Source: Actinomycetes bacterium
GTDB taxonomy: Bacteria > Actinomycetota > CADDZG01 > JAHWKV01
DNA: 24,660 bases
Assembly: GCA_029263035.1 (NCBI GenBank)
Contig: JAJCYF010000025.1
Location: forward strand, 1-24,660
Reading direction: 5' to 3'
In this document: one piece after another, positions 15,429-20,926 of the stretch
How the letters are laid out: every line of letters begins with the position of its first letter
How positions within the stretch are numbered: the first letter of the stretch is position 1
Notes under the pieces: model-generated
What the model saw: only the letters and a program-made list of their open reading frames with translations
What the model was told of the DNA's origin: nothing
Database searches by the model: none
Made by a program: the position numbers and the translations under genes

Positions 15429-16616
15429 TTAGAACCCGCGGCTGGGGCGCCTGCGCATCATGTTCTTGCGGCCCTTGCCCGAGGTGTAGGCCAGGCGGGG
15501 TGCTGCAACCTTCAGCCCGGCGAGCTCGTACTGCTCACGGAGCTTGAGGATGGAGGCGATCCGGCTGACGTCGCCCTGCTGCTCGGAGGTGACGAAGGTG
15601 ATCCCAATTCCGGTGCGTCCGGCCCTTGCGGTCCGGCCGACACGGTGGATGTAGGCCTTGTGGTCCTCCGGCGGGTCGTAGTTGATGACCTGGGTGATGT
15701 CGTCGAGGTCGATCCCTCGGGCGGCAACGTCGGTGGCCACCAGGGTGTCGTAGCGGCCCTTGGTGAATCCGGCGAGTGCCTTCTCCCGGGCGGCCTGGCT
15801 CATGTCGCCGTGCATGGCGGTCGAGCGGATTCCGCTGGCGCTCAGCTTGGCGGAAAGGCGGTCGGCACCCCGGCGGGTCTTGACGAAGACCAGCCGGCGC
15901 TGGTTCTCCTCGGCGAGGATCTTCAGCAGGGTCTGCATCTTGTCGGCCGTGGCAACGTTGACGAAGCGGTGCTCCGCCTCGTCCACGGTCTGAGCCTTGG
16001 ATTCGACGTGGTGGCGCTGGGCGTTCTTGGTGTAGCTGGCTGCCAGGCGGCCCACCTCGCCGTCGAGGGTGGCCGAGAAGAACATGGTCTGACGCTCCTT
16101 GGGGAGGCGGCGGACGATGGCCTGGATCTGCGGCTGGAAGCCCATGTCGAGCATCCGGTCTGCTTCGTCCAGCACCAGCATCTCCACACCGGCCAGGCTG
16201 ATGAGGCGCTGGTTTGCCAGGTCCTCCAGGCGGCCGGGGGTGGCGACGATGATGTGCGCCCGGGCGGCACGCTTGGCCTGGGCGGGAAGAGATACCCCGC
16301 CGTAGACGGCTGCGACGCGCAGGTTCTTGCAGCGGGCGATGGTCTCAAACTCCGTTGCGACCTGTGAGGCAAGCTCACGGGTGGGGACCAGGATAAGAGC
16401 GGCGATACCGGTCTTGGCCTTGATCATCTCCACTACCGGAATGGCGAAGGCGAGGGTCTTGCCCGATCCGGTCCGGCTGCTGGCCAGGATGTCGGACCCC
16501 TCGAGGGCGTCCTCCATGACCAGGGCCTGGATGTCGAAGGGGGCGTTGATGTTGCGGGTGGCCAGGGCGTCCTGTACAGGCTTGGACACGCCGAGCTCGG
16601 CGAAGGTGGTAGTCAA
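15429..16616 (-). CDS. DEAD-box ATP-dependent RNA helicase
   Basis: A 395-residue helicase with every core motif: Q motif (FDIQ, 27-30), Walker A SSRTGSGKT (46-54), PTRELA, TPGR, DEAD (150-153, VLDEADRMLDMGF), SAT (181-183), then the second RecA domain with VATDVAARGIDL and HRVGRTARAG. It unwinds or remodels RNA in the cytoplasm; relatives (RhlE/DeaD types) act in ribosome assembly, mRNA decay or cold adaptation. After the core there is only a short basic tail (GKGRKNMMRRRPSRGF), so it lacks the long RNA-binding C-terminus of DeaD and is nearer the RhlE type. The start is TTG at 16616, with AAGGAG (16627-16632) ten bases upstream. The leader before it is long and structured. Confidence 0.95.
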   Translation of the reverse strand: MTTTFAELGVSKPVQDALATRNINAPFDIQALVMEDALEGSDILASSRTGSGKTLAFAIPVVEMIKAKTGIAALILVPTRELASQVATEFETIARCKNLRVAAVYGGVSLPAQAKRAARAHIIVATPGRLEDLANQRLISLAGVEMLVLDEADRMLDMGFQPQIQAIVRRLPKERQTMFFSATLDGEVGRLAASYTKNAQRHHVESKAQTVDEAEHRFVNVATADKMQTLLKILAEENQRRLVFVKTRRGADRLSAKLSASGIRSTAMHGDMSQAAREKALAGFTKGRYDTLVATDVAARGIDLDDITQVINYDPPEDHKAYIHRVGRTARAGRTGIGITFVTSEQQGDVSRIASILKLREQYELAGLKVAAPRLAYTSGKGRKNMMRRRPSRGF

Positions 16617-16868
16617 ACTATGGGTACTCCTTGTTTATTGACGCCGGCCGAATTGCCGACCAAAAGCTTCGATCGCTCGAAACTCGCCAAAAAACAGGGA
16701 GACAAGCGACATGCACCTCGGGTGGGAAACGAATTCTTCCCTGGGAAACTGATTTCTTCCCTGTTAGCAGAGTAACACGCCCATGTGCTAGGGCCGGGAA
16801 ATTTGGTGTTTACGGGGGCGGGGGGTGCAGAATACGCCTCTGGCAGGCGACGGAATGGGGGCAGTTGG
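16617..16868. other. Divergent intergenic region with helicase leader
   Basis: About 250 bases between the helicase start (minus) and the most likely start of the membrane protein (plus). The part next to the helicase is relatively AT-rich and contains the inverted repeat TTCGA-TCGC-TCGAA as well as the tandem repeats described separately. The half next to the membrane gene has G runs. Some of it (from 16785) is in frame with that gene and could be coding if an upstream GTG is used. No small RNA or further gene could be supported. Confidence 0.5.
16723..16761. repeat. Two tandem imperfect palindromic repeats upstream of the helicase
   Basis: TGGGAAACGAATTCTTCCC (16723-16741) is followed at once by TGGGAAACTGATTTCTTCCC (16742-16761). 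Each unit is itself an inverted repeat, GGGAA...TTCCC. On the helicase strand they could form two small hairpins in the leader; as DNA they look like a double operator. Confidence 0.75.
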
Positions 16869-17342
16869 TTGGACGTAGCGCGCAAGGAAAGACTAAAGGC
16901 GTACGGATTTCTGCTGGCGTTTGCCGCGGTGTTCCTCACCTTCGGCTATGCCGCGTCGGAAGCCATGAGCGAAGTTTTGGTCCCGCTGGATGTCCCGAGG
17001 ACGCCGCTGGTAGTGGGATCGGTCGTGCTTTCCTTCGCCCTGCTGATCCCGCTGTTCGTGACTTACAAGCCGTCTGCGGCCGGCAAGGTCCTGTCCACCA
17101 TGCGGGAGCGTGCCCGGCGGACCGGCAAGAAGGTGACGCTGCAGAGCGTGAGCCGGACCGTAAGCCTGTCCGTCGCCGCCCTGGCCAACACTCCGATCCT
17201 GTTCGGCGTGATGCTGCAGTTTTTGGTGGGCGATTTCCGGATGCTTCTGTTCATGGTTCCCGCTTCGGTGATCATCGGGGCCATCGGCTGGGTCGTCCTG
17301 GGCCGGTTCTTCCCCGCACTGGATTCCGGGTTCATCCGCTAG
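16869..17342 (+). CDS. Small polytopic membrane protein of unknown function
   Basis: A 157-residue protein with four hydrophobic helices (about residues 12-32, 46-66, 98-120 and 124-148) and a basic cytoplasmic loop between the second and third (KVLSTMRERARRTGKK). No family is recognised. The start is uncertain: TTG at 16869 begins a normal N-terminus (LDVARKERLKAYGF) and has a G-rich stretch upstream, while the open frame continues back to a GTG at 16785 through glycine-rich codons that look non-coding. It diverges from the helicase, and the next gene on the same strand starts 63 bases later from its own -10 box. Confidence 0.65.
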   Translation: MDVARKERLKAYGFLLAFAAVFLTFGYAASEAMSEVLVPLDVPRTPLVVGSVVLSFALLIPLFVTYKPSAAGKVLSTMRERARRTGKKVTLQSVSRTVSLSVAALANTPILFGVMLQFLVGDFRMLLFMVPASVIIGAIGWVVLGRFFPALDSGFIR

Positions 17343-17391
17343 GTCCTCCCCGGCAACAGAAGATTTGGTTATTCTAAAAATCGACTCCTTT

Positions 17392-17397
17392 TATACT
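17392..17397 (+). promoter_or_regulatory. -10 box of the ACAD / binding-protein / ferritin-like operon
   Basis: TATACT, a near-consensus -10, is followed by eight bases and ATG at 17406. The region 17361-17397 is AT-rich. A second -10-like TATTCT at 17370-17375 is preceded by TGGT, close to an extended -10. No ribosome site lies before 17406, consistent with a leaderless or almost leaderless message. Confidence 0.55.
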
Positions 17398-17405
17398 GAC
17401 GAGCC

Positions 17406-18749
17406 ATGTACAAGAAACGGGGGGCATCTATAGACGCGACCGACGGGCCTCTTCGGTGGAGCTCCTCCGGGGAGTTCTCGGAGCAGCCGGCCGTTGCCGA
17501 AACCACGCCCTCGATTGCCGAAACCGGGCCCGAGCCGTCCTCCGGCACGGCCGCACCGATCTTCGAGACGACCCTGGAGCCCGCCCCACCTCGCCGGGCT
17601 CCCAGAAAGGAACCCGTACCCATGCCTTCAGCCGATGAAATCCTCGAGGCGATCGACGGTTCGCTGGCTGCGCTCGCAGCGAACGCCCCCGCGATCGATG
17701 CCGAAGGGAAGTTTCCCGACGACAACCTCGACATCCTGGCCGATATCGGTGCGTTTGCTCTGGTCGCCTCGCCGGAACACGGCGGCGCCGGAGCGTCGCT
17801 GACCCAGCTGGCCCGGGCCTGCGAGGCCGTCGGCGGGGCCTGCGCCTCCACCGGCATGGTGTTTTTGATGCACTCGGTCACCGTGGCCACCCTCCAGGGC
17901 GGCGGGGGACCGGCAGCGGATGCGGCGGTGAAGGACATCGTCGAGACCCGGGCCCTGGCCACCCTGGCGTTCAGCGAGCGGGGGACCGGCGCCCACTTCT
18001 ACGCCCCCGAGCTGAAGGCGGAGACCAACGGCGACGGCGGGGTGCATGTCAGCGGGCGCAAGAGCTTTGTCACCTCGGGAGGACAGGCCGACTACTACCT
18101 GGTGCTGGTCCAGGCCGCCGAGGAGGGGGCCGACACCTACCTGATGGGCAAGAACGACGAAGGCGTCACCTGGAACGGCAGCTGGGAGGGGCTGGGCATG
18201 GCCGGTAACTCCAGCATCGCCCTGGAGATGGACAACGTCGCCTTCGGCCCGGAAAAGCTGGTCGGCGCCCCCGGCAAGGCAGGCGAGCTCATCTTCGGCA
18301 CCGTGGCTCCGTGGTTTTTGGTGGGACTTTCCGCAGTCAGCGTCGGCATCGCCCAGGCGGCGGCGACCGCGGCGACCGAGCACATCAAGGGCCGCAGTTA
18401 CGAATCCGCCGGGAACCTGGCCGAGGTCCAGTACATCCAGCACCTGGTCGCCGACATGGACCTGACCGCCCGCAAGGCCCGCCTGCTTCTGCACCACGCC
18501 GCGGGGCTGGGCGACTCCGGCGATCCCGGGGCCCTGGTACCCATCATGGAGGCCAAGGTGGCCGCCACCGAGGCGGCACAGGACGTAACCGGAATCGCAA
18601 TGACCGCCACCGGCGGGCAGGGGTACACACCCTCCCTGCCGGTCGAGCGGCACTTCCGGGATGCCCGCGCCGGCGCGGTCATGGCTCCCACCAACGCCGT
18701 GCTGCGCACCTGGATCGGCAAGGCCCTGGTCGGGCTCCCGGTACCTTGA
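17406..18749 (+). CDS. Acyl-CoA dehydrogenase-like flavoprotein with disordered N-terminal extension
   Basis: The last ~375 residues are an acyl-CoA dehydrogenase fold: an N-terminal helical part, the FAD-contacting middle (LAFSERGTGAHF, then GRKSFVTSGGQADYYLVLV), and the C-terminal helices ending ERHFRDARAGAVMAPTNAVL. These FAD enzymes oxidise acyl thioesters, but ACAD-like members also act on nitroalkanes, organosulfur compounds and others, so the substrate is open. The first 72 residues are Pro/Glu/Ala/Ser-rich and predicted disordered. Their codons keep the strong GC third-position bias of real coding sequence, and a good -10 sits just before 17406. The alternative ATG at 17622 has AAAGGA upstream and gives a normal-sized enzyme. 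It is first in a tight operon with the next two genes. Confidence 0.85.
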   Translation: MYKKRGASIDATDGPLRWSSSGEFSEQPAVAETTPSIAETGPEPSSGTAAPIFETTLEPAPPRRAPRKEPVPMPSADEILEAIDGSLAALAANAPAIDAEGKFPDDNLDILADIGAFALVASPEHGGAGASLTQLARACEAVGGACASTGMVFLMHSVTVATLQGGGGPAADAAVKDIVETRALATLAFSERGTGAHFYAPELKAETNGDGGVHVSGRKSFVTSGGQADYYLVLVQAAEEGADTYLMGKNDEGVTWNGSWEGLGMAGNSSIALEMDNVAFGPEKLVGAPGKAGELIFGTVAPWFLVGLSAVSVGIAQAAATAATEHIKGRSYESAGNLAEVQYIQHLVADMDLTARKARLLLHHAAGLGDSGDPGALVPIMEAKVAATEAAQDVTGIAMTATGGQGYTPSLPVERHFRDARAGAVMAPTNAVLRTWIGKALVGLPVP

Positions 18750-19561
18750 GCGGCCCCACGCTGCTGGTGGGCGCGGTCGCCTACCACGAACGGGTTGTGC
18801 CCATCTGGGAGATCTTCCGCGAGTACTTCTCGGCCCGGGATGTGCCGGTGGACTACGTGCTGTACTCGAACTACGAACGGCAGGCCGAGGCGCTGCTGGA
18901 CGGCAAGATCGACATCGGGTGGAACACCAACACCGCCTTTGTCCGGATCCGGCACGTTGCCGGTGAGCCGGTGCGGATCCTGGGCATGCGCGACGTCGAC
19001 AGCGACTGGGCCACCCTGGTGGTGACCCGTAAGGGTGAGGGGGTGGAGAAGGTTTCCGAGCTGTCGGGCACGCGCCTGGCGCTCGGCAGCCGGGACTCCG
19101 GACACGCCGCCATCCTTCCGTTGTACTACCTGGCCCGGGAGGGGCTGGATGCGGTGAACGACTGTGAGCTGATACGGTTCGACACCGATCTCGGCAAACA
19201 CGGCGACACCGGGGACTCGGAGTTGCGGGTACTGCGTGCGGTGGCGGACGGGGAGGCCGGCGCCGGAGCGGTGGGCGCTCCGATCTGGGCGTCGCTCAAG
19301 GCGAAGGCCGATCCGCTGATTTCGGGTCTGGAGGTTCAGTGGCGCAGCGAGGACTACTACCACTGCAACTTCACCGTGCTCGGGTCGATGGACCGGGCGG
19401 TGGCGGACCGCTGGAGCGCCGCCCTGCTGGCCATGGACTACAACGACCCGTCCCTGCGCTACGCCATGGACCTGGAAGGGGTGAAGAAGTGGCTGCCCGG
19501 AGACGAGAAGGGCTACGCCACCCTCACCGAGGCCATGGTGCAACAAGGCTATTTCGGGTGA
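18746..19561 (+). CDS. PhnD/SsuA-type substrate-binding protein without signal peptide
   Basis: A 271-residue type 2 periplasmic-binding-protein fold of the PhnD/SsuA/transferrin-like group. Visible blocks are LLVGAVAYHERVVPIWEIF at the start, ALLDGKIDIGWNTNTAFVR, WATLVVTRKGEG, LSGTRLALGSRDSGHA, and YYHCNFTVLGSM near the end. Normal members carry a signal peptide and feed an ABC transporter for phosphonates, sulfonates or similar. Here the first strand of the domain begins within a few residues of the TTG start, so no signal or lipobox is encoded and no transporter gene is nearby. A cytoplasmic ligand-binding or enzymatic role is implied. The start overlaps the ACAD stop in TTGA (18746-18749); the stop is four bases before the next start. 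Confidence 0.8.
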   Translation: MSGPTLLVGAVAYHERVVPIWEIFREYFSARDVPVDYVLYSNYERQAEALLDGKIDIGWNTNTAFVRIRHVAGEPVRILGMRDVDSDWATLVVTRKGEGVEKVSELSGTRLALGSRDSGHAAILPLYYLAREGLDAVNDCELIRFDTDLGKHGDTGDSELRVLRAVADGEAGAGAVGAPIWASLKAKADPLISGLEVQWRSEDYYHCNFTVLGSMDRAVADRWSAALLAMDYNDPSLRYAMDLEGVKKWLPGDEKGYATLTEAMVQQGYFG

Positions 19562-19565
19562 TCGG

Positions 19566-20846
19566 TTGAACAGCCCGCCGCAGGACACCGCCACCCGGTC
19601 CATCGACGCCGGGGACATCGAGTTCGGTGACGGCCTGGAAATCCTGCTGTCCACGGTCTTCCAGGCGGCGGAGCCCGGGCAGACCATCGATGTCGCCACC
19701 TCGAGCCGGTCCACCGCCCTCGAGCTGCCCGGATGGGCCCGCTCCACCGGGCACTCGGCGGAGAGGGACTGGAAGGAGACCAACGGCAACGGCCAGAGGT
19801 TCGTCGTGCGAGTCAGGCGGGGGGAGGCGGCGCCGGTCCTCGCCCCGGACCTGCCGTCACGCGGCGAACCCATGCCGCTGCGCCTGGGTAGCCAGTTCCA
19901 CACCACCGACCTGGTCAACGCGGCGCCGGAACGACTTCCCGGCTCGCCCGATCCCGGCTACGGGCTGATACCCCTCGGGGCGGTCCCCGAGTCGGGAGGA
20001 CCGCAGTATTCCTGGCGCCTGAACCACCACGACGACCTGTGGGCGGAGGAGATCACCGACCTGACCGAGAGGGCCAGCTCCGCCCAGTGGGACGCCACCG
20101 TCGACGTCCCGTGGAACGAGGCTTTGGGGTTGCCGGACGACGTCGAGCGGGCGGTCGCCCAGGTCATGACCTTCATCGCCTCCAACGAGTACGTCGCGCT
20201 CTACGTCCCGTCCAAGTTCCTGCCCCAAGTCAACTCCGCCTTCGTCGACATTCTCATGTGGCTGGCCAGCCACATCCACGACGAGGCGCGCCACGTCGAG
20301 GTCTTCACCAAGAGGGCCCTGATCGGCGGCCAGAGGGGCTACGCCCTGGCATCGACCCAGATGTCCCTGCACTCGCTGCTGGAGGAGGACGACTTCAGCT
20401 CGGCCTCCCTGCTGCTCAATGTCCTGGGAGAGGGGACGTTCATCGACCTTCTGGGGTTCATCTCCCGCAACGCCCCGGACGCCGCCACCGCCGCATGTGC
20501 CCGCCTGGCCCACCGCGACGAGCAGCGCCACGTCCACTTCGGAATATCCCACGTCCGTCGCAGCCAGAAGCTGGACCCCGACTCCACGCCGCAGCTGATC
20601 GGGGCGGTGGAGGCCCGCGCCGCCAAGCTCGCCACCTTGACCGGCCTGAGTCCCGTGCTCCTGGAGTCGCTGACCATCCTGGCCGCCGGATCGACCCGGT
20701 CCGCCTCCCTTCGCCGGGGCGCCGCCGGGGTCAAGGAGTTAACCAGGCTGATGGAGGTCAACCGCATCCGGCGCCTGCGGGCGGCGGGGTTCGACGCCGA
20801 AACCGCCCACCACCTCTCGGAGCTCCACACCCCGAATCTGATGTGA
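19566..20846 (+). CDS. Fusion of TusA-like domain and ferritin-like di-iron protein
   Basis: A 426-residue protein. Residues ~14-85 resemble a TusA-type sulfur-carrier fold (FGDGLEILLSTVFQAAEPGQ, ALELPGWARSTGHS, RFVVRVRR), but positions that usually hold cysteine carry Phe and Ala. Residues ~150-330 form a ferritin-like four-helix bundle with a complete di-iron carboxylate set: E208 (SNEY), E240-x-x-H243 (DEARH), E289 (GEGT) and E319-x-x-H322 (DEQRH). Two ExxH motifs are typical of oxygen-activating di-iron oxidases, such as AurF-like and ribonucleotide-reductase-like proteins, rather than iron-storage ferritins. The C-terminal ~90 residues are helical and basic. The start is TTG at 19566, with weak ribosome site, four bases after the binding-protein gene. 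An oxidase acting with the ACAD-like enzyme is plausible; substrate unknown. Confidence 0.78.
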   Translation: MNSPPQDTATRSIDAGDIEFGDGLEILLSTVFQAAEPGQTIDVATSSRSTALELPGWARSTGHSAERDWKETNGNGQRFVVRVRRGEAAPVLAPDLPSRGEPMPLRLGSQFHTTDLVNAAPERLPGSPDPGYGLIPLGAVPESGGPQYSWRLNHHDDLWAEEITDLTERASSAQWDATVDVPWNEALGLPDDVERAVAQVMTFIASNEYVALYVPSKFLPQVNSAFVDILMWLASHIHDEARHVEVFTKRALIGGQRGYALASTQMSLHSLLEEDDFSSASLLLNVLGEGTFIDLLGFISRNAPDAATAACARLAHRDEQRHVHFGISHVRRSQKLDPDSTPQLIGAVEARAAKLATLTGLSPVLLESLTILAAGSTRSASLRRGAAGVKELTRLMEVNRIRRLRAAGFDAETAHHLSELHTPNLM

Positions 20847-20880
20847 CATATAGCGAAGACTTGAAAATCATATAGTAAAG
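20847..20880 (+). repeat. Direct repeats in the promoter of the FAD-hydrolase fusion gene
   Basis: CATATAGCGAAG (20847-20858) and CATATAGTAAAG (20869-20880) match at 10 of 12 bases and start 22 bases apart, two DNA helical turns. The second copy lies between the -35 and -10 boxes. The pattern fits a regulator dimer or dimer pair bound on one face; the HxlR gene downstream is the nearest candidate. Confidence 0.65.
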
Positions 20881-20889
20881 GTCTAGCCT
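20861..20889 (+). promoter_or_regulatory. Sigma-70-type promoter of the FAD-hydrolase fusion gene
   Basis: TTGAAA (20861-20866) and TAGCCT (20884-20889) with an ideal 17-base spacer, in a marked AT-rich island between GC-rich genes. The predicted start near 20896 leaves a leader of about 30 bases with AGGAAGG before the GTG at 20927. Confidence 0.75.
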
Positions 20890-20926
20890 CATCCCATCCG
20901 GAACTTGATCAGGAAGGGATGAGCCC

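Noticed and set aside
15414..16367. A 317-codon plus-strand frame opposite the helicase, and similar frames opposite the carotenoid-oxygenase-like, katG and patatin genes
   Set aside because: All lie antisense to genes with clear catalytic motifs and show composition typical of shadow frames.
16785..16868. Extension of the small membrane protein to GTG at 16785
   Set aside because: The codons are glycine-rich without the third-position GC pattern of the gene, and the protein has a normal N-terminus from 16869; not fully excluded.
18398..19918. A 506-codon open frame on the minus strand across the ACAD and binding-protein genes
   Set aside because: Spans several genes antisense, with no recognisable domain and no ribosome site; a shadow of GC-rich codons.
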